Below are positions 50,620 to 59,313 of a DNA stretch of 64,000 nucleotides, in pieces (position 1 is the stretch's first letter; each line of letters begins with the position of its first letter). The position numbers and the translations under genes are program-made. The DNA is taken from NCBI RefSeq assembly GCF_008973755.1, contig NZ_WBOM01000003.1:186001-250000 (forward strand), read 5' to 3'. Source of the stretch: Nitrincola alkalilacustris. GTDB taxonomy: Bacteria; Pseudomonadota; Gammaproteobacteria; Pseudomonadales; Balneatricaceae. The notes under the pieces were generated by a model, which was given only the letters and a program-made list of their open reading frames with translations, had not been told where the DNA came from and made no database searches.

Positions 50620-52608
50620 TTATGGTCTGAAACCAATCACTGTGATATCGTCTCGCAGTGAGTAGTCACCGCGATAAAGATCAAGCTCACTCCTTAATAA
50701 CTCGCCCTGCCTTGGAAGCGGCAAGTCTGCATGTTGCTGCAACAATGCCATGAACTGTGTGGTACCCATGCCATAGCCCTGTTCGCCACCTGCCTGATCC
50801 AGATAGCCGTCACTACAAAGATAGCAGATAGTCTGTGAATTGATGGCAAGCAAGCGATTTTCATACTCAATAGTTTTACGATCGAGCAGGGCGCGTTTTC
50901 CCCCTTTGATCTGCAGAACTTCCTGACCGTCATGCAAGAAGAGCGACATTTTTGCGCCGGCAAAGATCATGCGATTGTGATTCGGCTCGGCGAGCACCAG
51001 GCCGACATCCATGTTGGTTGCCAGTGCTGAGGGCATGTCATGCTCCTTCAGCATGCTGCGCAGGATCTGATCAGCCCGAGTCAGAAGAGTGGCAGGGGAG
51101 CCTATGCCATTTTCATTAATCGCCTGGTCCAGTGCAGCACGTGAAAGCATGGTCATCAGCGCACCCGGCACGCCATGCCCGGCACAATCCACCACGCCTA
51201 TCAGATAACGATCAGAGTCTGTGTGGAAAAGATAGAAATCGCCACCCACGCCATCACGAGGTAACCAGATGACAAAGTGACTATCTGTCAGGGTTTTGTT
51301 CAACAGACTGTCCGGTAATATGGCGCGCTGAATCAGGCTGGCATACTCAATGGAATCACTGACCAGCTTATTGATCGCCTGCATCTCGGTGTTGGCGCCT
51401 TCCAGTTCAAAGGTACGCAGTCGAACTTTATCCTCCAGCTCTTCAGTGTGACTTTTGACCTTGTTAGCCATGATGCTGAAGGCACGATTGAGATCCCCTA
51501 TCTCGTCACGGGAGCGGGCGGGCAGCGCCACATCATAGTTGCCTTGGGCCATTTCGGTTGCAGAACTCTGCAGACGTCTGAGCGGCGCCAGCAACAGTCG
51601 CTCAACCGCGTAGGCAAGTGCCATCAGCAGAAAAATCAACAGCAGTCCGAATGTGATGAGCAGCTCGTTTACCCAGGGACCGTCAAAGACCTTTGCGGCA
51701 TTGAGATCAACAGCGGTCAGAATGTACCACTGCAGTTCAGGGATAAAGGCAACAGCCAGCAGTTGTCTGCGGTCGTCCAGGGTGGTCCACAGGGTGGCAA
51801 CCTGAGTCGCGTCTGCCTTGAGCTGTGCCATGGCGGCCTTAAGCGCCTGGCTCTCATCTTCACCCAGTTGCTGCACAAGGTTGTTGCCCGACGAGACCAT
51901 ACCGGCAGTTGCGCCAAAGGCGATTCGGCTGGTGTCGGGGTGGGCCTGAATAGCCCCCTCCGGATTGATGATCATGGGTGTGACACCAGGCTCATCTGAG
52001 TTGATGAATGCTGCAATGAAATCTGTCAGGTCTATTCCGGTGCCGGCAAAACCCAGTTTCTGATCTTCGCCCGGGATGATGACATTCAACCACACGCGGG
52101 TCGTACCCAACTGAACATCCGGGTTGACATTGATATTGTAGTGATCTGTAGTCTCAATCAGGTTAAAAAACCAGCTGTCATCCTGGTTGTCGGGATTCAG
52201 ATGATAACGCGGCTGATCACTGAAGGGCTGATCGGGATCGTTGAAGTAATATTGAAAGGAGAGGTTGCTGATGATGAAATAGGAACCGCTGCTGAAAGAG
52301 TTGGCGTAGCCTGATGCCTCCTCAAACGCCATCGCCTTGAGTGTCTCATCCTCTTCATTCAGCAACCAGTTGCGGATCAGTATAGACTCGGCCAGTCGTT
52401 GTGACAGCGCCAGATCGCGGGAGATAGGTGCAATAATGGTTTGCGTATTGAGTTGCGTGAAGTTGCGGGCATAGGCCTCACCGAAGTGCTCCTGAACCGA
52501 GGTCAGTACCTGCCAGCCAATCAATCCGGCAGGGATCAGTGCAATCAATGAAGAGAGAAGCAGTGCTGTCAGTGCTTTGGTTCTTAGCCCACTTTTCCAG
52601 TTTGCCAT
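50620..52608 (-). CDS. siaA: SiaA-like membrane PP2C phosphatase
   Basis: 662 residues. A first membrane segment (ALTALLLSSLIALIPAGLIGW), a periplasmic dCache-like sensor (about 40-300), a second membrane segment (ELLITFGLLLIFLLMALAYAV), a HAMP linker (RRLQSSATEMAQGNYDV) and a C-terminal SpoIIE-type PP2C domain with GGDFYLFH, VVDCAGHGVPGALMTMLSR and CYLCSDGYLDQ. In Pseudomonas SiaA dephosphorylates SiaC, letting it activate the cyclase SiaD. Here the gene is last in the order siaB-C-D-A. Confidence 0.9.
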   Translation of the reverse strand: MANWKSGLRTKALTALLLSSLIALIPAGLIGWQVLTSVQEHFGEAYARNFTQLNTQTIIAPISRDLALSQRLAESILIRNWLLNEEDETLKAMAFEEASGYANSFSSGSYFIISNLSFQYYFNDPDQPFSDQPRYHLNPDNQDDSWFFNLIETTDHYNINVNPDVQLGTTRVWLNVIIPGEDQKLGFAGTGIDLTDFIAAFINSDEPGVTPMIINPEGAIQAHPDTSRIAFGATAGMVSSGNNLVQQLGEDESQALKAAMAQLKADATQVATLWTTLDDRRQLLAVAFIPELQWYILTAVDLNAAKVFDGPWVNELLITFGLLLIFLLMALAYAVERLLLAPLRRLQSSATEMAQGNYDVALPARSRDEIGDLNRAFSIMANKVKSHTEELEDKVRLRTFELEGANTEMQAINKLVSDSIEYASLIQRAILPDSLLNKTLTDSHFVIWLPRDGVGGDFYLFHTDSDRYLIGVVDCAGHGVPGALMTMLSRAALDQAINENGIGSPATLLTRADQILRSMLKEHDMPSALATNMDVGLVLAEPNHNRMIFAGAKMSLFLHDGQEVLQIKGGKRALLDRKTIEYENRLLAINSQTICYLCSDGYLDQAGGEQGYGMGTTQFMALLQQHADLPLPRQGELLRSELDLYRGDYSLRDDITVIGFRP

Positions 52609-52642
52609 CTTGGTTCTGATCCTTTGTCATCAGGCGGAGGAT

Positions 52643-53485
52643 TTAGGGAGCAGGGTGGTCTTCATGCTCCAGATTCAGTTCTACGCGATTACGGCCATTC
52701 TGTTTGGCAATGAGGAGCGCGGAGTCGGCTCGATTGATCGCTTCGTCCAGTGTTTCGTCGGGTTGATAGGTTGCGACGCCCAAACTGGCTGTCAGTTTGG
52801 TGTGAGGCTGGTCGGGTGAGCGAAATACCTCATCAAGCGTGGATGTTCTCAGCGTTTGAAGCAGGCGTTCAGCAGTGGTTTGAGCGGTCTTCAGATCGGT
52901 TTCGGGTAGCAGGATCAGAAACTCCTCGCCGCCCCATCTGGCGCACAGATCATATTCACGAACGGTGTGCTGCATCACCTCAGCAAGCTTGGACAGGACG
53001 GCATCGCCCGTTTCATGGCCATAGGTGTCATTGAAATGCTTGAAGTGATCAACATCAAGCATGATCAATGAAAAGCGTGCGCAGCCACGGTCCTGCCTGG
53101 CGAGTTCGGACTTCATCCGCTCCAGTATCATGCGCCTGTTGGGAAGTCCCGTCAGTGGATCATGCAGCGCTGCCTGTCGCAGTGACTGGTTCAGCTCCAT
53201 CATCTCTTGCTGATAGCGATCAGAGATCCGGGTTATTTTTTCCAGACGTCGCAGCTGTTTATCATAGCGTTGTGACAGGCTCAGACTCTGGTTGTGCACA
53301 AGGTTGCCGTAGCCGTCGGATATGCGCAACATCCTGTCCATCCGCGCTCTATGCTCTTTATCCTGTTCCAGCAGGTATTTAAGGGCAGGCAGAAGGGGGT
53401 TGTTCTGATTAGCCGGGTCGTCCAGCTGGTCAGTGATCCATTGAGGGGTTTCTGAATCCCTGTCCGTCATCTTCTCATTTCTCAT
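52643..53485 (-). CDS. siaD: SiaD-like diguanylate cyclase
   Basis: 280 residues, cytoplasmic, with an N-terminal helical region (PALKYLLEQDKEHRARMDRM) and a GGDEF domain (LHDPLTGLPNRRMIL). Signature GGEEF in CARWGGEEF is intact, with an I-site REYD five residues before it. In Pseudomonas, unphosphorylated SiaC binds and activates SiaD. Its ATG overlaps the siaC stop by 11 bases, so it is translated together with its activator. Confidence 0.93.
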   Translation of the reverse strand: MRNEKMTDRDSETPQWITDQLDDPANQNNPLLPALKYLLEQDKEHRARMDRMLRISDGYGNLVHNQSLSLSQRYDKQLRRLEKITRISDRYQQEMMELNQSLRQAALHDPLTGLPNRRMILERMKSELARQDRGCARFSLIMLDVDHFKHFNDTYGHETGDAVLSKLAEVMQHTVREYDLCARWGGEEFLILLPETDLKTAQTTAERLLQTLRTSTLDEVFRSPDQPHTKLTASLGVATYQPDETLDEAINRADSALLIAKQNGRNRVELNLEHEDHPAP

Positions 53486-53855
53486 CGGGTATGATCATGA
53501 AGGAAAAGGTGCAGTCCTCTTTGAACTCCTCAGCCAGCTCAATAACTCGCTCATTTCTGGGATCATAATACCAGTTGACTGAAACAGCGCGTCCCTTGAG
53601 GTGGGCCGCTTCAAGCAGATCAAAGATATCCATCATCGCTTTGACGCTGCTGGTGTTCATATATATCAGTTTCAGCTCGAGGTTAAGTGGTTTATCCAAC
53701 TGATCCAGAAAATCACTGACCCATTCAATCACGTCATTGAAAAATTCGAAGGAGTTTTCAGGGTAGGAGTCACCCGCCATGGAAAGTGTGCCTGTCTCCA
53801 CATCACAGCTGATGGTTGGTGTGGACGATGTGCCTTCAATATATAGTGCGTTCAT
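53475..53855 (-). CDS. siaC: SiaC-like phosphoprotein
   Basis: 126 residues, DUF1987 family. The segment LKLIYMNTSSVKAMMDIFDLL carries threonine 68, the same number as the phosphorylated Thr68 of Pseudomonas aeruginosa SiaC. The N-terminus (MNALYIEGTSSTPTISCD) fits too. It is switched by the SiaB kinase and SiaA phosphatase and acts on SiaD. The length equals the known family. Confidence 0.95.
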   Translation of the reverse strand: MNALYIEGTSSTPTISCDVETGTLSMAGDSYPENSFEFFNDVIEWVSDFLDQLDKPLNLELKLIYMNTSSVKAMMDIFDLLEAAHLKGRAVSVNWYYDPRNERVIELAEEFKEDCTFSFMIIPDEK

Positions 53856-53876
53856 ATCAAGTAAAAAAGATCCATA

Positions 53877-54419
53877 TCAGACGATTGCGAGCAGGCTGAA
53901 GAGTGTTTTTCCATTCTCGGTATCCACGAGGTTGGCGTTCAGCGGCTTTGATGATTTACGAGCGATATCGAGAAGCCCAAGACCCGCGCCAGTGGTTGCG
54001 CTCTGATCACGAGGCTTGCGCAGTTGTTGCTTGTAGGCTGCCTTCAGCTCGGCCTTGTCCATGCTGGCAAGCGCTTCTACTCGCTGGCTCAGTAACTGCG
54101 CATCCTCTTTTTCGACGATATTGCCTGCGAGGATCGCATAGTGTGTGCTGTCATGTCGTGCAACCACGATGGTGGCTGCGCCTTCGATTTCGGTGTAACC
54201 CTTGCTGGTGGCGTAGTGCCTGATGTTCTGTGTCATCTCGATATAGGTGCCGAATACATCCATCGCCGCGCTGGGCTCGGCATCGTTGGCCTGAAGGTAA
54301 TTTTTCAGTGCATTACCTATCTCTTCAATCAAGCTGCGGGTGATGGGGCCATTGAAGCATAACAGTATCTGCTCCTTGTTGAATTGCTCTCGGATAGACA
54401 GTAAATCTAGATCCTGCAT
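53877..54419 (-). CDS. siaB: SiaB-like kinase of SiaC
   Basis: 180 residues. The HATPase-like layout is seen in EMTQNIRHYATSKGY (N-box) and TGAGLGLLDIARKSS (glycine-rich box), as in the SiaB family that phosphorylates SiaC and so shuts off SiaD. It is the first gene of the operon, 21 bases ahead of siaC. A terminator separates it from the chemoreceptor upstream. A palindrome AAACCATGGTTT (54468-54479) lies in its promoter region. Confidence 0.93.
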   Translation of the reverse strand: MQDLDLLSIREQFNKEQILLCFNGPITRSLIEEIGNALKNYLQANDAEPSAAMDVFGTYIEMTQNIRHYATSKGYTEIEGAATIVVARHDSTHYAILAGNIVEKEDAQLLSQRVEALASMDKAELKAAYKQQLRKPRDQSATTGAGLGLLDIARKSSKPLNANLVDTENGKTLFSLLAIV

Positions 54420-54528
54420 CAGGGACCTCCGGCATCTGTGATATACATTGAGTTAAATGTACAAGTTAAACCATGGTTTGAACAGGATCTGGCACAAAGC
54501 TCTCTGAGAAATATCAGAAAAGTGTTTG

Positions 54529-54563
54529 AAAAAAAAGGTGCAATCCTATGATGGCACCTTTTT
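54529..54563 (-). terminator. terminator after chemoreceptor gene (bidirectional)
   Basis: GGTGC/GCACC stem extended by flanking A/T pairing, with eight T on the minus strand (54536-54529) and five T on the plus strand. It isolates the siaB operon from the chemoreceptor. Confidence 0.75.
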
Positions 54564-54585
54564 AAGATTAAAGCATTGACGGGCG

Positions 54586-56937
54586 TCAGTCTGTGACTTT
54601 CCAGCGAGTTGCGTTTTGCTCCAGTTCGGCGGCTACCTGCTTCAAGCGCTCGCTCGAGTGGGCGTTTTCGCTTGCCTGTTCCTGAGATGCGCGGGAGCTT
54701 TCGAAGCTGGCTTCAAGCACCTCGGCCAGTTCATGCGTCATATTATTCTGCTCATCGGAAATGGTCAGAATATCCTGATTTGCACTGACTATCGCCTGCA
54801 GTGAATCGCCAATCGTGTGAAGTGCAGTCTGTGCTGTTTCGGCAGTGGTCTGAAGCTGCTCGGAGCGCTGCTGCTCGGTTGTCATCATGCTCTGCGCCTG
54901 CTCGGTATTGCTCAGCAGCTTATTGATGATCGACTGAATCTCCTCAGTCGCATCATGAGAGCGCTGCGCAAGGCCTCGTACCTCGTCAGCCACTACAGCG
55001 AATCCGCGGCCATGATCACCGGCACGTGCGGCCTCAATCGCAGCATTCAGTGCCAATAGGTTAGTCTGCTCTGCTATCTGAGAAATTACCTCAAGCACAT
55101 GGCGAATCTGCTCAAAGTCCTTAGCCAGGTTGGTGATGGTGACTGCTGCATCACTGACACCCTTGGCCATTTTGTGAACCTCTCTGATCACCTCTTCGAT
55201 GGTTTGTGTGCTGCCATCGATATTTTCACTGGCTGCACGAGTCAGATCACTGGTGGTATGAGCCTGTTCACTAACGGTCCGTGCGGAGTCAACCATGCCC
55301 TTGACCAGACCTTCGGCTGTCTGGTTGCGTTGGTTTTGCTGATTAAGCAGTGCTAGAGTCTGTTCCGAACCCTGACTCAAATCGGAGGAAGCTCCGCTGA
55401 CGGTTTCTGCTGCCTGACGAGTCAGTTTAACAGATTCGGCGATATCATCCAGCAGGCGATTGAGGGCAGCGGAGATCTGGCCGAACTCATCCTTACCCTT
55501 GAGTGGGCTCTTCTGTGTCAGATCTCTGGCCGCCTGAATGTCTGTGATACTGCCACGTAGAATTGAAATGGGTTTGCTCAGTGAGCGAGCAACATAAAGA
55601 GCGGCAAAAAATGCCAGTACCAATACCGCAAGCGTGATCCCGATACCATAGCTGATCACCTCTTTGCGCAGCATGCCCACTGCAGACAGCGCTTCATTGG
55701 CATCAGTTTCGGTCAGCAGCAGCCATTCTGTACCGGCAAAGCGCAGCGGCCGGAATGATCCGATCACCTCACTACCCAGTGGATTGATGTAAGCAGCAAT
55801 GCCCTGCTCACCGGCTCGTGCACGCTGAATGCCTTCACTATCAAGGCGCACCAGTCCGCTGGGACTGCCGCGCAGTGTGATACGGTTGCGTGTGATCTCA
55901 TCCAGGGTGCCAAGCTCAGCAAAAAACTGTGCGGGCTCCTCATCAAACTCACGTTTGCTGGAGAGCAGGAAACCATCACGGTTGAGCAGGTAGGTATCAC
56001 CCGTTTTGCCGAGTCCCTGTGCCGTACGGTCGCCATTATTGGAGAGAGTGCTTTCTATCTGTTCTGTACTGATCCTGACGGCAAATACACCGGAGAGCTC
56101 AGGTGATGTGGATTCTGCTGTCTGATCAAACACCGGCATGGCAAAAAAAGCGCTCGGCTCGCCGAGGGCAGGAATATATTCATCGAAGTTGGCAAAGGCG
56201 GGGGCATCGGCGGCGGTCAGGTTGAGGGCTTGTCTGAATGCCTGAGCAAGGCCAGAGTTATTGAGGATTTCGTGCTCTACATTGAGTGAAAAATCCGGTA
56301 ATTTTCGCAGAGAGTAAACGATATCTCCACCGGGATTGATGTAGTAGATATCTGCATAGTTGTAATAGGCAGCCAGTTCACGCAACTCCTGGTTGAATTC
56401 ACGGTGCCCAAGACTGTATCGGGAGCGGTCATCTGCTTCATCCACCATATCTTTCTCGGTCCAGTCACCGGCTGAGTCAACCCAGTAGTAGTACTGCAGA
56501 ATCAGGTCAGGCTTACTCAGGTTGCGCACATAGGTGCCACTGTCAAAAGACAGGTTGGGTGCACTGCGCCTGAGAGCGCTGACGAATCCCTGCTCAAGGT
56601 ACTCAATCATCTCTGCTTCTTCAGCCAGGGTATCTTCCCTGGACCTTACAACAGCATTTAAGCGATAGCCACGATAGGCGGAGCCCAGAGCGGCTATGCC
56701 CCGTCGTGCCTGTACGTTGCTGGCGTAGCCGGCGACTTGCTGCTGTAACATGCTCAGATAGTTTTCCAGACGTTGGGCCTGGGTGTTGCTGATCAGCTCC
56801 AGTCTGAGATCTGCCTGTTCAGAGAGGAGGTTTTCTCCGGCGCGAAGACTGGCGGAGCTGATAAAGACGCTGGCGGCGATTGCTGCCATGAGAGATAAAG
56901 ACAGGATAATCAGAAGTAATTTTTTCTGTATGCTCAT
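54586..56937 (-). CDS. methyl-accepting chemotaxis protein with large periplasmic sensor
   Basis: 783 residues. First membrane segment near the start ([22 protein letters not shown]), a periplasmic sensor of about 390 residues with Cache-like pieces ([31 protein letters not shown]), a second membrane segment ([23 protein letters not shown]), a HAMP ([17 protein letters not shown]) and the signalling hairpin tip [18 protein letters not shown], which contacts CheA/CheW. No C-terminal NWETF pentapeptide is present. It should steer motility; the ligand is unknown. Its upstream region holds the palindrome at 56968-56983. Confidence 0.95.
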   Translation of the reverse strand: MSIQKKLLLIILSLSLMAAIAASVFISSASLRAGENLLSEQADLRLELISNTQAQRLENYLSMLQQQVAGYASNVQARRGIAALGSAYRGYRLNAVVRSREDTLAEEAEMIEYLEQGFVSALRRSAPNLSFDSGTYVRNLSKPDLILQYYYWVDSAGDWTEKDMVDEADDRSRYSLGHREFNQELRELAAYYNYADIYYINPGGDIVYSLRKLPDFSLNVEHEILNNSGLAQAFRQALNLTAADAPAFANFDEYIPALGEPSAFFAMPVFDQTAESTSPELSGVFAVRISTEQIESTLSNNGDRTAQGLGKTGDTYLLNRDGFLLSSKREFDEEPAQFFAELGTLDEITRNRITLRGSPSGLVRLDSEGIQRARAGEQGIAAYINPLGSEVIGSFRPLRFAGTEWLLLTETDANEALSAVGMLRKEVISYGIGITLAVLVLAFFAALYVARSLSKPISILRGSITDIQAARDLTQKSPLKGKDEFGQISAALNRLLDDIAESVKLTRQAAETVSGASSDLSQGSEQTLALLNQQNQRNQTAEGLVKGMVDSARTVSEQAHTTSDLTRAASENIDGSTQTIEEVIREVHKMAKGVSDAAVTITNLAKDFEQIRHVLEVISQIAEQTNLLALNAAIEAARAGDHGRGFAVVADEVRGLAQRSHDATEEIQSIINKLLSNTEQAQSMMTTEQQRSEQLQTTAETAQTALHTIGDSLQAIVSANQDILTISDEQNNMTHELAEVLEASFESSRASQEQASENAHSSERLKQVAAELEQNATRWKVTD

Positions 56938-56967
56938 GAGCCCTACCTAATGCACAGGATGGTGTGG

Positions 56968-56983
56968 CTTGCAACGTTGCAAG
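56968..56983. promoter_or_regulatory. 16-bp perfect palindrome upstream of chemoreceptor gene
   Basis: CTTGCAACGTTGCAAG is fully symmetric and lies 31-46 bases before the chemoreceptor ATG, where a repressor or activator would be expected. No regulator with this site is identified. It is also near the 5' side of the putative small RNA. Confidence 0.5.
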
Positions 56984-57061
56984 TTAACGGAACGGCTGGT
57001 CACTGTTCACATTAAACAAGCAAGAAATCTGCCATCCATCGAATAGGTTTATTATTATTGT

Positions 57062-57149
57062 AGTTCAATGTTGACTGATCTGTAGTCGAACATTGAATGC
57101 CATCTTAAATCAAAGGGCTGCCATGCACTATCCTTGTGCATGTTTTTTT
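57062..57149 (+). ncRNA. candidate small RNA with 5' hairpin and intrinsic terminator
   Basis: A complete plus-strand terminator, CATGCAC-TATCCTT-GTGCATG followed by seven T (57122-57149), has no plus-strand gene within 10 kb upstream. Just before it lies a strong stem-loop: TTCAATGTT (57064-57072) with AACATTGAA (57089-57097), extended inside by GACT/AGTC. A ~24-base single-stranded linker joins the two. A TATTAT element at 57050-57055 could be the -10, but no good -35 is visible. Two hairpins, a linker and a T-tail are the usual make-up of an Hfq-bound small RNA of about 90 bases. No family is recognised. The rest of 56938-57287 shows no gene. Confidence 0.45.
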
Positions 57150-57287
57150 ATCTGAATGATCTGTGTATCTTTACAGTGCGTTACAAAGTGAGGAAAGGTA
57201 CTTTTTGTGCGTATGACTTTTCCACTTTACAGGTGCTGGATAATAATCAATGATTACTGATAAATATTCGATGGAGACAAAATAATA

Positions 57288-58514
57288 ATGGAAAGAGTTT
57301 TCGTCGGACGCCAGCCTATTTTTGATCAGCAGTTGGGTCTGCAGGCATATGAGCTGCTGTTCAGAAGCAGTCAGCAAAATGCCGCGGTGATCGGTAGCCA
57401 TGATTTTGATCAGGATATGGCAACCACCAATGTGATGCTGAATACCTTTATCGATATTGGTCTTGAACAACTTGTAGAGACCTATCCTGCCTATATCAAT
57501 CTGTCCCGCAGCTTTCTGATTGGTTCATTGCCCCTGCCATTTGCGCCGGAACAGGTTGTGCTGGAAATTCTTGAGGATATCAAGTCAGAGCCCGAGGTGA
57601 TTACAGCCATCAGAGACCTCAAGGATAGGGGTTATACCATCGCTCTGGATGACTTCATTAATGTGACTGACATGCACGAGTTGGTAAAGATGGTTGATAT
57701 CATCAAGGTCGATGTACAGCCTTTGTCGACTGAAGAGTTGTCGGTTCTCGTCAGTAGTCTGCGCCAAATTAACCCGAATATTCGTTTGCTGGCTGAAAAA
57801 GTTGAAGATAACGATGTCTTCGAGCATTGTAAATCGCTGGGCTTCGATCTTTTTCAGGGCTACTTTTTCTGCCGTCCCCAGGTTGTTGAAGGTGCGCGCC
57901 TGTCGGGCAATCGCCTCGAAATGCTGAATCTGATGGCAGAGTTGCAGGATACCGATACAGATTTTGCCAGGCTCGAATACCTGATTGCCAGGGATGTGGC
58001 CCTTTCCTACAGACTTCTGCGTTATATCAACTCTGCTGCCTTTAGCATGCGCCGCTCCATTGAGTCGATCCGACAGGTGCTGACACTGCTGGGCATGAAT
58101 AAGATCCGTAATATTGTGTGTCTGATCCTCTTGTCCGAAATCGATGACAAACCGAAAGAGTTGATGACCCTGTCCATGATCAGAGGCAAGATGTGCGAAC
58201 TGCTGGCACAGAGAGAGGGGCTGGACGGTGCAGATCAGTATTTTACGGTTGGCCTGTTCTCATTGCTGGATGCGATCATGGATAGTCCGTTGCCAGAGCT
58301 GATCAATAATTTACCGCTGTCTGACATGGTCAAGGATGCACTGCTTGAACACAAGGGTGAGGCGGGTCAGGTGCTTTTACTGGTAGAGCAGTTCGAATCC
58401 GGTCGCTGGGACAGGTTGATGGATCAGAAGGTGACACCGGAAACCATCACCGGCGCCTGGATAGACGCCGTGCAATGGGCTCATGAATCCACTGAATCCC
58501 TGAAAGCTCAGTAG
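57288..58514 (+). CDS. EAL-HDOD (YuxH/CdgJ-type) signalling protein
   Basis: 408 residues, cytoplasmic. The N-terminal domain (MERVFVGRQPIFDQQLGLQAYELLFRS) is an EAL fold in which the EAL triad reads ELL. Later sites such as LEILEDI, IALDDFINV and LAEKVEDNDVFEHC keep the fold. From about residue 200 an HDOD domain follows (LIARDVALSYRLLRYINSAAF; LLGMNKIRNIVCLILL). Relatives include Vibrio CdgJ and act on motility and biofilm. GGAG stands upstream of the ATG. It converges with the amidotransferase gene, with only 21 bases between stops. Confidence 0.92.
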   Translation: MERVFVGRQPIFDQQLGLQAYELLFRSSQQNAAVIGSHDFDQDMATTNVMLNTFIDIGLEQLVETYPAYINLSRSFLIGSLPLPFAPEQVVLEILEDIKSEPEVITAIRDLKDRGYTIALDDFINVTDMHELVKMVDIIKVDVQPLSTEELSVLVSSLRQINPNIRLLAEKVEDNDVFEHCKSLGFDLFQGYFFCRPQVVEGARLSGNRLEMLNLMAELQDTDTDFARLEYLIARDVALSYRLLRYINSAAFSMRRSIESIRQVLTLLGMNKIRNIVCLILLSEIDDKPKELMTLSMIRGKMCELLAQREGLDGADQYFTVGLFSLLDAIMDSPLPELINNLPLSDMVKDALLEHKGEAGQVLLLVEQFESGRWDRLMDQKVTPETITGAWIDAVQWAHESTESLKAQ

Positions 58515-58526
58515 GCTGACGGATTG

Positions 58527-58546
58527 GCGGCCATATCAATGGCCGC
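58527..58546. other. hairpin across the convergent gene ends
   Basis: GCGGCCAT-ATCA-ATGGCCGC (58527-58546) is a perfect 8-bp stem over the short gap between the EAL-HDOD and amidotransferase stops. No T-run follows on either strand. It could block read-through between the convergent genes. Confidence 0.55.
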
Positions 58547-59264
58547 TGGTAACGTCTGCATCATCGTGACGCAGAAAGTTTACCATCCAGGTGACGACTT
58601 CAATGTCATCAACCTCACTGTTCAGTGAGGCCAGCCCTTCCATGATGCATTGCAACGGAATGATCTCTCGGCGATTCTCCATCAGATCATGGCTGTAAGC
58701 CTTACTGAATTCAGGATGCCCCTGAACAGTCAGTATGTGGTTGTCTATCTGCAGCATGTAGTAGGGACAGAAATCACTGCTGGCAAGTACCTGTGCACCT
58801 TCGGGCAGTTTGATCACCTGATCCTGATGGCTGACGATCAGGTTGAGCCGATCCTTTTCCGGTGTCATCCAGGGGCGGGATTCATCAATGCGATTTTTTG
58901 AAACGCCAATACCCCAACCCTTGGGAGACTTGATCACTTGGCCTCCCAGAGCGGTCGCAACCGCCTGATGGCCGAAACAGATTCCCAGCAGTTTTTTGCG
59001 CTGCTGATGCAGTACTCTGATCCAGTCTATCAGTGTATCGATCCAGTCATGACCGTCATTAACGCCGTGTCGGCTGCCGGTAATCAGATAGGCATCACAG
59101 TGATCAATGTGCGTGGGGTACTCACCCAGCTGTACATCAAACACCTCGAAGCTCAGTGTCGGATCCACCTTGCTGAAAAGGTTAATGAACATCTCGGGAT
59201 AGTTTTTGTGTTCCGGCTGGAACTTTTCCAGCACATGATCACATTGCAGAATGCCGATTTTCAT
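58536..59264 (-). CDS. class I glutamine amidotransferase-like hydrolase
   Basis: 242 residues. Seen: the nucleophile cysteine in LLGICFGHQAVATALGG and the histidine/glutamate pair in LTVQGHPEFSKAYS, a full GATase triad without a synthetase partner. It is the size of stand-alone amidotransferases such as those in gamma-glutamyl pathways. Given its place after a PuuA-like ligase and two dehydrogenases, it may release glutamate from a gamma-glutamyl product as PuuD does, although PuuD belongs to a different branch. That is inference. Confidence 0.82.
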   Translation of the reverse strand: MKIGILQCDHVLEKFQPEHKNYPEMFINLFSKVDPTLSFEVFDVQLGEYPTHIDHCDAYLITGSRHGVNDGHDWIDTLIDWIRVLHQQRKKLLGICFGHQAVATALGGQVIKSPKGWGIGVSKNRIDESRPWMTPEKDRLNLIVSHQDQVIKLPEGAQVLASSDFCPYYMLQIDNHILTVQGHPEFSKAYSHDLMENRREIIPLQCIMEGLASLNSEVDDIEVVTWMVNFLRHDDADVTSGH

Positions 59265-59313
59265 ACTCTGCTCCTTAGAGGCTGGCCTGAGCCAGCCGGC
59301 ATACAGTCAGGCA

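Noticed and set aside
54491..54505. TGGCACA sequence considered as a sigma-54 promoter near siaB
   Set aside because: The -12 GC is absent at the right distance and the orientation does not lead into a gene.
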